Assembly (NCBI GenBank): GCA_030272585.1
Contig: BSYQ01000005.1
Span: 3,875,501-3,939,500 of the forward strand
Reading direction: 5' to 3'
Source: Bryopsis sp. KO-2023
Lineage: Eukaryota; Chlorophyta; Ulvophyceae; Bryopsidales; Bryopsidaceae
DNA: 64,000 bases
Part shown: piece by piece, positions 1 through 9,204 of the stretch
Numbering within the stretch: the stretch's first letter is position 1
Layout: every line of letters begins with the position of its first letter
The notes under the pieces: generated by a model
Database searches by the model: none
The model's input: the letters and a program-made list of their open reading frames with translations, nothing else
What the model was told of the DNA's origin: nothing
Position numbers and translations under genes: made by a program

Positions 1-1950
1 GCAGTAGCTTGATCAATTGACGTCGAGGATCGGTGTGTGCTATCACATGAAGGGCTTAGCTCTGGAGGAGATGAAGTTCACAAGAGTTTAATGGACTCTG
101 GCGCAAGTATTTGACAATCCGCCAAGTGCTACGAGTAGTGACTGAACCAGAGCAGCAATCGGTGAAAGATGAACGAGCAGTGGAGAAAACTCTTGAACGA
201 CAAGAGGTGTGATATCTTCAACGACAACAAGTGCGTTTAACCAACGTGTTGGTTGGAGAAAGAGAGAGACTATCGAGTGCCACAACCAGATTGAGAAACA
301 CCACTCTGTTTAAGGTTGATGGTAAAAGGAACTGCATTGGATTACACTTGAGAGTTGAAGAAACACAAGTGGAGAAAGAAGAAGCAATAGCAACAGTGGA
401 CGTCGACTATAAAGGAACCGTGGTGAGCATCTCGGAAGATTTGCAGACGGAGGAGGAGAAGACGAGCAGAATACGCGATAAATCCTTGTACAGCGGTTGT
501 AAGTCGCCAAAGAGCGCAGTAAAGACTATTCCCATCAAGGTAATAAGTCGGAATGCCGTGCATGGTTTATAGCCGATCCATCAAAGGCAAGAGGAGTCGC
601 AGATATTACTTCTATTGGCGAAGAACACGAGAATGCCTAACGCATCCTTGTTTATCTTTGTGAGAAAATACTTGAAGAATGAGGAGATTATCCACACTAC
701 CTTCGGGACTTGCATGATGTATGGGTGCAAACACATGTGAGTGTGGGATACGTTCTAAGTCTTCAACGTGGAGCTTGCATATGGTGACTGCCTACAATGG
801 GTAGTGCAGAAAGGAGTTGCATCTTCAAACGTCAGTGAACTGAAAGGAGGAGAAGCGTTAGCTGGATAGGCAACCGGTAACGCAAGGATCAACAAGTGGA
901 AGAATTTATCGAGGAAATAAGAAGAGAAGCACGAGGAAGAATAAGCAAGAGATGAATGGCGGTCAGAGGCATAGGTTCCCTAAAGTGGAATACAAACTCA
1001 ATAGGTCTTTTTGGGGATGGCAATGGTGGAAGATCCTAGTGTGGGATCACGTGTTGGTACCATTGACCCAAAGCCAGCCTATGTAACTCGTCTTCATATG
1101 CTACTCTGACTTAGCTGATTTGATTGAGGATTCGATAATGTTGGAGGCGGAGCACTTGGTTGATCACAACAGTAACAAAGAATACAAGCGGATGTATTCT
1201 GACTTGCCTCCCGACGTGGTAGCCTACCCTCAGGTCAAGGTCAATAGACTATGAGAGGATGGTGCGTTTATATCAAACAAGAGAAAGAGAACCCAAAGCG
1301 GAAGAGGAAGAGCAAGAGTCAAGGACTACTAAGGAGAGCGAGAGAGCGAAACCTGAGACAGAGAGGTCTAAGGTAGAGAGAAGTGCGGCAAAGAGCGACT
1401 ACAGGACGGAGAAATGGCTAGAGGTGCTAAAAGGGAGAGCACCGAGTGAGTTCGCTGAAAAGCTGGAGCTCCACCTGTCAATGTGCGGCCCACATGAGTT
1501 GGTGTGCATGTGTATTGGCCACGCACAAGGGTGAAAGTGCGTTATGCTAAGGCCATGGGACAACTGGTAAGAGCATAGCCTTGGCAGTGGATGGAACGTT
1601 AAGCAAGGCTACGTTTCCCAAGCTATTTGTTCTAAGGAGCTCAGAGTTGTTGCCAAATGACGCTCACAGCTGAAGGTTGTAAAGGAAGTGCGCCAACCTT
1701 GAGTGTTCAAGACTTTGCCGCAGGAGAGCTGACCAAGACACGAGCAAGAGATGTCCAAGATGTCCAAGATGTCCAAGACAGTGGTGGTTCGTGGGTCAGA
1801 AGAAAAAGGTTGAGTTAAAAAGGTTAAGTTGAGTTGAGTAATGCGTTTGAGAATCTTTGCATGGTATGGGACATGCATTGTACCTAGAGGATTAAGTGTG
1901 TTAGCTTATGGGTTATGAAGTATTTGTTTGATCGTGGCAGAGAGAAAGAA
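1..1950 (+). mobile_element. Eroded internal region of LTR element F
   Basis: This stretch leads into an LTR at 1951 and ends in a purine-rich run (GGCAGAGAGAAAGAA) just before it, as expected for the 3' end of a retrotransposon's internal region. Only short open frames remain (for example 231-572 and 1259-1534, both rich in Glu, Lys and Arg) and I recognise no reverse transcriptase, integrase or protease motif. The element appears to have inserted into the gag of element A0, because the base run TTTAC following its LTR is ordinary A gag sequence. Its 5' part lies outside the window. I see no other gene here. Confidence 0.5.
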
Positions 1951-2210
1951 TGTTAGTGTCGCGGACGCCACTTATTATGGGGCGGGGCAAGTTGATAGTG
2001 ATTTTAGACGAGATGACTAGAAATGACTGGTCTGGGAGCGTTGAGGTGACTTGTATCATTAGTGTGACTCGTGATAGCCCTAGAGTACTATTTAAGGGAC
2101 ACGTAGTTAGACACTGGTTGGGTTGTTGTTTGGTTGGATTCGCTGTTGTAGGGGAACGCTCCCAGGGGGAGTATGTAGAAAATTTATTTCCACCACACAC
2201 CCCACTATCA
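1951..2210 (+). repeat. 3' LTR of element F (260 bp)
   Basis: Begins TGTTAGTG and ends CACTATCA, the same termini as the family A LTR although the body is different. A TATA-like TATTTAAG lies near 2090. Family A gag homology resumes exactly after it. The following TTTAC (2211-2215) should be the target duplication; its partner lies outside the window. Confidence 0.7.
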
Positions 2211-3241
2211 TTTACTGATTTCTTCGGCAGCGGCATCCCAAAGGCTGAGTCCTCAGGCTCAGGGGAAGTTGATTCTTCACGCTCTGGTGATACTGCACGA
2301 GCTTCACTTCCACTTTGGGCACTCTGACTTCCGCCACTCACATCCTCCATGCTTCGTTCCAGGCCAGATAATCTTAAGGCAACCACATCAGCTGCATCTT
2401 GCTGCTGATCCCAGGTCTTGGATGCCTTTTTCTCCAAGGCAATCAAATCTTTTTGAATTGCTACTCTTGAGCTCTGCAAACGCTTCACCTCAGCACCTTG
2501 TTTGTGCAAGGACTCCCGAAACAATTCTAGAGTCCGTTCGACTTTTTCGTTGGAATCCGCAACAGTTCCTAATAAGCCTTCAATTCTCCGCCCTTGAACA
2601 AGGGATAACTCGGAGAGTTGTGTTAACTGAAGTGCTGATGCTTCAGTTGCTTCTTTTAGGTCAGCAAAACGAGAGTCCGCTAGAATGTCTGCGGCATCCA
2701 TTCTCCTCGTTATTGCATCCACAGAAGCTTTGATCTCGGCTCTTTCTTTCCTATGGTCGATATCTTGGCGTAATAGCCTCTGCTCGTATCGACTATGTTG
2801 AGCCGCTACTGAATCCAGCTTCTGCTGTTGCGACACCACCGCATGCTGTGTGGCCTCAACCTGTTGCGCATGCTGGTGCTGTGTTTCCAGCGCCTGCCCG
2901 ATCACCTCTGATGCACCAGCCAGTTGGTTCGACACAGAGGCCTCAGTATGGGCGAGCCTCTGCCCCAGTGTCTGGTCAACTTGCTGCAGGTGACCCCTTA
3001 GCCCGTGGGCTAAATCGTCCACACGGTCATGGACCGCATCCACATCCTCTCTTAAGGCTTCCGCATCAGCTCCCATGTCTATGTCGACAGCTGCTTGCTG
3101 AACATTGTGGATGTTCTGGACGTTTATTTGTTGATACACAACATTGGGTGCGTCAGGCAATTCCTCATCGAACTCAGGTTCAATCCCTGGCTCTTCAACT
3201 TGAGGCTCGCGCACTACCAATGCGTGTTCACGGTCAGCCAT
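2211..3241 (-). pseudogene. gag of A0, N-terminal part, truncated by F
   Basis: Starts at ATG 3241 (minus strand) in a strong context, ACCATGG, about 130 bases after the primer-binding site. About 343 residues match the first part of the intact 879-residue Gag of A1 and A2, including the long heptad-rich, probably coiled-coil N-terminal region. Homology stops at 2211, where the F LTR begins; the frame then runs on into LTR sequence for about 100 codons. The nucleocapsid and zinc knuckle are missing, so it should not be functional. Family identity is certain from near-identity to A1 and A2. Confidence 0.9.
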
Positions 3242-3372
3242 GGTCTCTCAGCCACTATTTGGGAGTACTCAACAACCACGGTTGGAGTTTCTCTCTACCA
3301 AACAAACAAACAAAAACGTTTGTTGCGCCACGTTCACAAGTTTCGATCTCAAGAACTTAAAGTTCTTGCCTA

Positions 3373-3384
3373 GCTCCGAAACCA
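3373..3384 (-). promoter_or_regulatory. Primer-binding site of A0
   Basis: TGGTTTCGGAGC on the minus strand, two bases inside the LTR end. It is identical to the site in families B, C, D and E. Confidence 0.75.
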
Positions 3385-3386
3385 AT

Positions 3387-3806
3387 TGATAGTGAAGCTT
3401 GTGGGTGACGCAATAGTGGTCGGCTGTGTTGGTTGGATTCGTGATAACTTGCTGGCTAACGCAAGTATACTTGTGGGGTTTGTTGGTTTAGACAACTCTC
3501 TAGCTAGCGCGGTTGTGAACGCTACTAGAGCACTTGGGTTGGGAAGTGATTGCGTCAGGCAAACACTTAACACACACACACACAAACACACACACAAGCG
3601 GGAACACACCAATCCCACGAATCCCGAGTTCTTACAAAATAAAGTGAACGTCAAAACAACGAGTGGGCCTCTTAAGTACCCCTAAGTGTAGTACGCTGAT
3701 GCATGCCCCAAACTCTGGGTCTAATCTGTCTTACTCGCGAACCCACATGCGTCAGCCACCCTCGGCTCTATCCCAAACTACCTCGTATAGCGCTAAAAGA
3801 CTAACA
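3387..3806 (-). repeat. 5' LTR of A0 (420 bp)
   Basis: Family A LTR, termini TGTTAGTC...CACTATCA read on the minus strand. It has a (CA)n-type microsatellite and the 420-bp form lacking the six bases that distinguish the 426-bp subtype. Confidence 0.95.
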
Positions 3807-5984
3807 GTGACCATATCTGTGGCAGTTCCAGCACTGAATCCCACTCGGCGCTGTATTATGTCCTTTCCAACCATTTCTTCCCTGTTGAGCCCCAGCTCCT
3901 CCTCTCATCGGCCCATTGGTTCGTCCATTGCCTCGATTGCCTCCATATCCTCTTCCACCATAGCCTCGACCTCCTCCTCTTCCTTGATGACCTCCGTTTC
4001 CCAAAGGCACTTGATTACTTCCAGTTCCATTTCTGTGCATCTTGCCTTGGTACTGCTGCGTATCTGCCGGCTGGGCAATATCGGCTACCAAACTGGATAA
4101 GGTGGACACCATATTCTTGATCTCGTTGGAAGTAGTGGCATACTCTCGTGAGTTTTTCTCCAAGGCGCGTAAGCGATTGTCATTGACCTTCTGATGGTCT
4201 CGTACTTCCCGGCGAAGGTTGTCGATCTGCTCATTCACTCTTTGGTCCATCACTGTCACTTCTTCCAAAGGAGGTAGTTCTGCCAGCTCCTTCCCCTCTT
4301 CGCTTTCGTCAAACACATTCACAGCTCCGGCCTTCTTCTTGGGTCGTTGCATCTGTCTCTCCACCACTCTTGCTCGTTCCACTGCTTGTTCAAACGTATC
4401 CCCCGTGTGTGAAAGTAGCACCATTGCTGAATCATCGCGGATACCATGCTTGAAAATACTGAGCAGCATATCGTCTCCAACCACAGGTCCGCCAATCACC
4501 ATCATCTGCTGCCGCAGTGCTTCCAGATCCTGGGCAAACTCATTGGCCGTTTCGCTTGCTGTTTGGCGGCGCTCCACCAACTTCTTCATCAACGTGGAGG
4601 GTTCAGATCCAAATCGAGCCAACAGTGCTGCACGCATGTTCTGCCATGTCCGCGCAGGATTTGGGTTTCCTCCTCCAACAACTCCTGCTGGCAGTATTGG
4701 TGGATGACTCGTCTCCCAGTTGTCCACCCATGATCGAGCCTTGTCAGCGGTGTAAAGGATTAAACGCTCGATCCTCTGATCTTCGTGTGCCGGCACATCG
4801 TTAGGCATTTGCCATCCTGCTCCAATTGCCAGTACTTCGTATTGCTTGATCCATGTGGAAACATCTTCCTTCTCCTTGCCATGAAAGGTAGGGAAATGGA
4901 CATTCACCAATCTATTTGGCGGTGCTGCTGCTGCGCCAGGAACAGCCATATTCCACGGTGGTGGTGGTGGAGGTGGTGGTCCTGGATCTGTACTGTCCGA
5001 ACTGGTCGATGTAGTAGGCTTTTCACTGCTGCTACTACTTCCTCCTCCGTCGTCTGGATCTGGATGCGGTGGTGTAAAGTCTCTTCCCGAAGGTCCAGCT
5101 TCTTCTTGATCTCTCTCTTCAAAAGGTTCTTCTGGTTCCGAGGGGATGGAAACACTGCCTTCTCTGTCTCCTCCTTCTGTAGGCTCAGATGTGTCTCTTA
5201 CTTCTTCTCTCTCTTCGTCAGTCAATCCCAGAAATAATGAACCTCCGCCGCCACTTTCACCTGTTCCCGATCTGGCACTCTGATATTCAGACGAGGGTAA
5301 CTCCGACTCTGTTTCCTCAGTACTGCCTCCGTTCGTCTCCTTGGACCTCGCTTCCTCGGACAACGGCTCTTCCTCGGACTCTGTCTCTCGCAAGCTCACT
5401 CGTCTTCCTCCAAACCAGTGTACAGGATATGGCCTTGGCTCCTCGTCTGGCACACTGTCTCCTTCAGTTGTGCTTGATACACCTCCTTCTGACTCTTGTG
5501 GCTGCTGCACTGCTTGTAACTCCGCTTCTGTAGCACTGTCAGTCGGCACTCCCGACCCTTGTGCTGTAGGTTCTGACCCTTGCCCTTGATCTTGTTGAAC
5601 TACCTCGTCCTCAGTGAAAGCAACTTGGCCGTGCTGCCGTCTGGTGTATGCTCGAGCGTGGCTTGACCTTTGAGCGCTGGCAAAGAGTTCAGAATAGCTG
5701 CCACTGAAAGTCTTTGCAGCAGCGTCTGCAAGTACTCTTTCACTCACGCCAGTAGTGACAAAGGCGCAGAACTGGTTCCAATAAGCAAGACCTCTTTGGC
5801 GGTGTATCCACACAGCTAACCACGATGAGTCTAGCACTTCAGGTAAAGGTCCAACAAACGTTCGTTCTACCACTCTCTCTGGAGGTACAGTGTATCCTGT
5901 GCTCTCTGTTTCACGCCACACTGCCAAAGTCCTCCAATACTCTTGCACTACAGCGAACTGTTCGTCGTCAGTGTAGCCCTCCAG
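3807..5984 (-). pseudogene. gag of B2, interrupted after the zinc knuckle starts
   Basis: Near-identical to the B1 Gag. On the minus strand the frame is open from just after the primer-binding site. A Met-free N-terminal extension runs to the first ATG at 4949 (start of the Gag core, Met-Ala-Val-Pro). The conserved CTG in AGTCTGG context lies at 5984-5982 and is the start used here; 4949 is the conservative alternative. The core has the retrotransposon Gag motif with EDVSTWIKQYE and SWVDNWE, then a Gly/Arg-rich region. The A0 insertion cuts the frame inside the CCHC knuckle (CWNCHRYGH). Protease and pol are not in view. Differences from B1 are scattered single substitutions. Confidence 0.85.
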
Positions 5985-6035
5985 ACTGCCTTCTCCTCCA
6001 GGTCAGGAACTGAGAACGTAGAAGTCTCAGTGCTA
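4950..6035 (-). promoter_or_regulatory. ATG-free leader / Met-free Gag extension of B2
   Basis: Reading the minus strand, I found no ATG in any frame from the primer-binding site to the Gag-core ATG at 4949, about 1.09 kb. One frame is open throughout and matches B1. Confidence 0.85.
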
Positions 6036-6047
6036 GCTCCGAAACCA
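6036..6047 (-). promoter_or_regulatory. Primer-binding site of B2
   Basis: TGGTTTCGGAGC on the minus strand, next to the LTR end ATTTGT. Confidence 0.75.
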
Positions 6048-6048
6048 A

Positions 6049-6634
6049 ACAAATGGGTGCGCCTGGCAGGCGGTGGGCCCTCACAGTTCTGCAGCACTGT
6101 GTCTGTCTGCAGTCTGGCGGCTGTAGTGGTTATTGTAACTGTTGCAGTGGTGGAAACGGAGTCGAAACACAAGTGGAATACGTCCAAAACGAAGCTTTTA
6201 CAAAGCCAATCGGCTGTGCTTCCAGCAAGAACAATCTCAACCAGAATGGGAACCTAACCCTAACCCACAGCACTGCCCTTTATATCCTAGGTTCTTCCTA
6301 GGCATCAGTCACCTCAACCCCTATGGATCAACCTATTCCAACACTACCCTAGTCTTCTCTGATCCCTTTGGAACCTTGACTAAGCCCTTTGTCACTAGAT
6401 CAATCCATTCCCCCTCGTAACCGTTATAACTGACTTCCGCAGTACTGCTCAAGTGGCAGTTTCTCCTAAACCAGCAGTCCTGCCAGCGTCTGTTTCGGCT
6501 AAACTGTCCAAGTGTTTCCTACCCACTTTCTCTTACAGTTCTGCCTTTTCTATCCTTTTCCTAGAGCTGTTTCTGGCATGGGCTGTTTCCACAAGACCCT
6601 TCGCCTGCTCTTGACCCTCAAAATGAAGGTTACA
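6049..6634 (-). repeat. 5' LTR of B2 (586 bp)
   Basis: Same length as both B1 LTRs. On the minus strand it starts TGTAACCTTC and ends ATTTGT. The TATA box (TATAAA) lies near 6280-6286, with two telomere-like TTAGGG units just downstream of it. Confidence 0.95.
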
Positions 6635-6939
6635 GTTGGGGTGTAGTTAGACCGTCCATTTGTTAGGTTCAATAAAGGGTTAGTAAGGGTTATTATAGGC
6701 CAAAGAGGTAGCTAGGTTGTAGCTGAAGTCCATTGGGGCTGAAGCTACAGTTTTTGTATTTATAAAGCACCTCCGAACACATTCGATGTAAGACTCTTTT
6801 TTGCTTGAGTTTTTGTCTCCTCCTTTCCGACCTTTGTACACTACCACGTTCAACTACGAGCCCTTAGGCTCTTTTCCGTTCTCCCCACGATCAGTCCCTC
6901 CGCAGGGGTGACCTAATAGGGAGAGACGACGCTATTTGT
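6635..6939 (+). repeat. 5' LTR of E, truncated by B2 insertion
   Basis: Matches 10866-11170 of the 3' LTR. TATAAA lies at 6761-6766; downstream is a start-stop ATGTAA near 6786, close to the likely transcription start. It ends ATTTGT. Confidence 0.9.
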
Positions 6940-6951
6940 TGGTTTCGGAGC
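6940..6951 (+). promoter_or_regulatory. Primer-binding site of E
   Basis: TGGTTTCGGAGC directly after ATTTGT, identical to the sites of A, B, C and D. Confidence 0.75.
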
Positions 6952-7159
6952 TTAGGTCGAAAATCTGGCTGAGGGGTCGACCCCACCGTGGTTATCCAAG
7001 GAGCTACTCGAGTATCTCGAATCAAATCGAGATCTAAGGAAGAGATATAGAGAGCTCTTCAAGGAGGAAGGACTACAACCGCCGGAAGAACTGCATTTGG
7101 ACACAACTGAAAGCTCAAGCTCGGAGGATTCATCGGGTAGCAGTAGTTCCGCTGGAATC

Positions 7160-9142
7160 ATGGCAGCACCAATGCCATTACCGCCGCCACTGCCGGCAGC
7201 TCCCTTGGACAAAATCTCTCGCTTTGAGACGGTGACTTCCAGGAACTTCAGATATGTTTTCCAAAGAGCACACTTATATGCAGCATTTCCGCAGTTCTGT
7301 GCGTGTTTGGTGGATCATTATTCGCCCGACGGAGCCGGGGAGAATATCCTTCCGATTATCTACGAAGTGTCTCCACACACAGTTGCCAGTTTTGACGCAG
7401 CATATCCGCCGGGAACCCATGACAGGGGTAGAAGAGATCCTCCGGCGACCAACGCCACGATCGACAATTTGAAGATGAACTTGGTTGGATATCTGGTGCA
7501 CTCGAGGATCATAAACGAGTCTCCCGCGGAGAAAGAAGCAATATTGAGGAAGTGTGTCAAGAAGAAAGGCCAAACATGGCTAGTTTGGCTGGAGCACTTT
7601 CGCCAGGAAGCTTTGGCGGTAGAAGCCGATGTCGAAGATACAAGAGTCAAGGACATCTTCTTCAAACTCCTTCCGAAGGACTGCAGAAACGGGATCGCGG
7701 GAATGCCGACCATCAACTACAAGGATGTGATCCAAAACGCAAAGGAATGGTTGATCAACGTCTTTCGTTTGGTTGATACAAGCGCCCACACTGGAGGGGA
7801 TGCAATGGATATTGGAGCTGTAGGCGAAACTGCAGCATCAGCAGAAACGGAAGCACCGGTGAGACAAGGAGAGCTTCCACAGACGGATTGGCAACAAAAG
7901 CTGAAGGAGGTACCGTTCGGCTCTCTCAAGTTTTTCATCACTCAATTGAGCAAAAGAGATCGGAGATTCAAAGGTTTTCTGAGCTGGTTAGCAAAGAGTG
8001 GCGGCGGAGGAAGTGGAGGCAACAGCGGATTCCGAAACAGCGGAGGTGGATTCAGAAGAGGAGGAACGCCGTATCGCGGAATGCCTACGAGAACCGTTCA
8101 ATTCGATGAACCCCAATTCGAAGACAACAACGAGTTTGAAGGATTGGAAGAAGAAGACCTCTATCAGCCCGAGACAAACTATGTCGGGACTATTTCCGCT
8201 GTGCCTGTGACAAAAGTGCCTACAAGGAAATGGAGGAAGTCCGAGAGAACTCAGTACCGCCGTGGGAACCCAACCGGTGGGCCGAAGCAAACGGGGAATC
8301 CCAAGAGTTCTGGAACCGGAGGGATTCTGAAGACCAAAACGTACAAAGAGGTTTTGACCGTGGGAAAATCAGCAGGACTCCTGACAACCAAGATGTCTCT
8401 TGTGTCTACCGCCGCAGAAAGCGTGGAAGAATTTGCTATTATCGATACGGGGGCAGCCGTCAATGTTATTTCCACAGATCTGGCAAAGAGACTGGGAGTG
8501 TCGCCACAACAAGAAGGAGCACCCAGTAAGATTCGCACGGCTGATGGCAGGACTGTGGAAACTGAAGGCAGCATTTCTTCCATCAAGATAGGAACCGAGG
8601 GGAAGAAGGTTTCTGCGGATTTTTACGTGATGAAAGAGCCCGGCTACGAGCTGTTGGTCGGTATGCCTATCCTCAACTCCTTGAACGCCGTGATCGACGT
8701 TCGAAGGAAGAAGATCCACATAGGATCTGGAAAAACTCTCCAATGCATGGTCACAAGACTGCCTGAGGAAGTAGTGCTTCCAGAACGGGAGAAAACGGAT
8801 GGAGAGAGCGTGGAACTGACTTCTGCCAAAAGGCATCTCAAGATCATCAACGTGGCAAAGGATCGTTATTCGGTACCTCTGGGGAGAAACTTGGTGCTGA
8901 AGCCGCATTCCCTCTCCACGATATGGATACCGATCAAGACTTCCAAGGAGATCGAGCTCAGCCCAGTTGTTCCAAACGGTAGTATTGCCATACATGCGGG
9001 ACTGAATTACAAGGGTCAGTACCTCCGCGTCCAAATCAGCAACTGGAATGACCTGCCCGTCCAATTGCCGAGCAACTACAAAGTTGCGACTTTTGCACAC
9101 GAAGGACTCGTCAAGTTCAATGACCGGGAGGTATCAAACTAG
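7160..9142 (+). CDS. Gag-protease polyprotein of E
   Basis: ATG 7160 is the first ATG after the primer-binding site and has a strong context (ATCATGG, Met-Ala-Ala-Pro); it gives 660 residues. The frame is already open from 6956 and upstream codons look protein-like, so a non-AUG N-terminal extension is possible. The first ~230 residues are Gag-like. A Gly/Arg-rich stretch near residues 275-315 replaces the usual CCHC knuckle. An aspartic protease follows at about residue 426 (AIIDTGAAVNVIS) with a second motif LLVGMPIL. The C-terminal ~100 residues form a beta-rich linker of the type found between protease and RT. It ends in TAG, followed at once by a hairpin and a -1 frame that leads into RT. 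The frame is intact. Confidence 0.85.
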   Translation: MAAPMPLPPPLPAAPLDKISRFETVTSRNFRYVFQRAHLYAAFPQFCACLVDHYSPDGAGENILPIIYEVSPHTVASFDAAYPPGTHDRGRRDPPATNATIDNLKMNLVGYLVHSRIINESPAEKEAILRKCVKKKGQTWLVWLEHFRQEALAVEADVEDTRVKDIFFKLLPKDCRNGIAGMPTINYKDVIQNAKEWLINVFRLVDTSAHTGGDAMDIGAVGETAASAETEAPVRQGELPQTDWQQKLKEVPFGSLKFFITQLSKRDRRFKGFLSWLAKSGGGGSGGNSGFRNSGGGFRRGGTPYRGMPTRTVQFDEPQFEDNNEFEGLEEEDLYQPETNYVGTISAVPVTKVPTRKWRKSERTQYRRGNPTGGPKQTGNPKSSGTGGILKTKTYKEVLTVGKSAGLLTTKMSLVSTAAESVEEFAIIDTGAAVNVISTDLAKRLGVSPQQEGAPSKIRTADGRTVETEGSISSIKIGTEGKKVSADFYVMKEPGYELLVGMPILNSLNAVIDVRRKKIHIGSGKTLQCMVTRLPEEVVLPEREKTDGESVELTSAKRHLKIINVAKDRYSVPLGRNLVLKPHSLSTIWIPIKTSKEIELSPVVPNGSIAIHAGLNYKGQYLRVQISNWNDLPVQLPSNYKVATFAHEGLVKFNDREVSN

Positions 9143-9176
9143 AAAGGCCCGTCGAAAGGGGACTTCGGACGGGCCT
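9133..9176 (+). promoter_or_regulatory. Candidate recoding signal between gag-pro and RT of E
   Basis: ATCAAAC (9133-9139) is followed directly by the TAG stop, then a stem-loop with a perfect 9-bp stem AGGCCCGTC/GACGGGCCT (9145-9153 with 9168-9176), extendable by 3 bp past a one-base bulge. The RT frame is -1 to gag and is open back across the stop. The heptamer is imperfect at the P site, so the exact mechanism (frameshift or reinitiation at ATG 9205) is open. Geometry resembles the family A site: AAC, stop, 5-nt spacer, stem. Confidence 0.6.
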
Positions 9177-9204
9177 AACTAGATCCGAACAAGGCAAAGA
9201 AGCC

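Larger units (their letters stand above)
2211..3806 (-). mobile_element. Element A0, 5' part of a family A chromovirus
   Basis: Reverse-strand copy with 5' LTR, primer-binding site and the first part of gag, cut at 2210 by element F. It is itself inserted in the gag of B2: B-type gag resumes at 3807 with GTGAC, the expected 5-bp duplication whose partner is off-window. The LTR is the 420-bp subtype also seen in A2. Confidence 0.85.
3807..6634 (-). mobile_element. Element B2, 5' part of a family B retrotransposon
   Basis: Reverse-strand copy with complete 586-bp 5' LTR, primer-binding site and most of gag, interrupted by A0 at 3806. Its LTR edge (minus-strand TGTAACC, ending at 6634) abuts E LTR sequence starting GTTGGG, so B2 sits inside the 5' LTR of E. 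Its 3' part lies beyond A0 and F, outside the window. Confidence 0.9.

Noticed and set aside
1..1950. A host gene in the first 2 kb
   Set aside because: Frames are short and broken, and the region runs into an LTR through a purine tract, which fits a decayed element better.
3663..4100. Plus-strand frame over the A0/B2 joint, and many similar frames opposite gag and pol
   Set aside because: Shadows of genes on the other strand, with no domain or start context.
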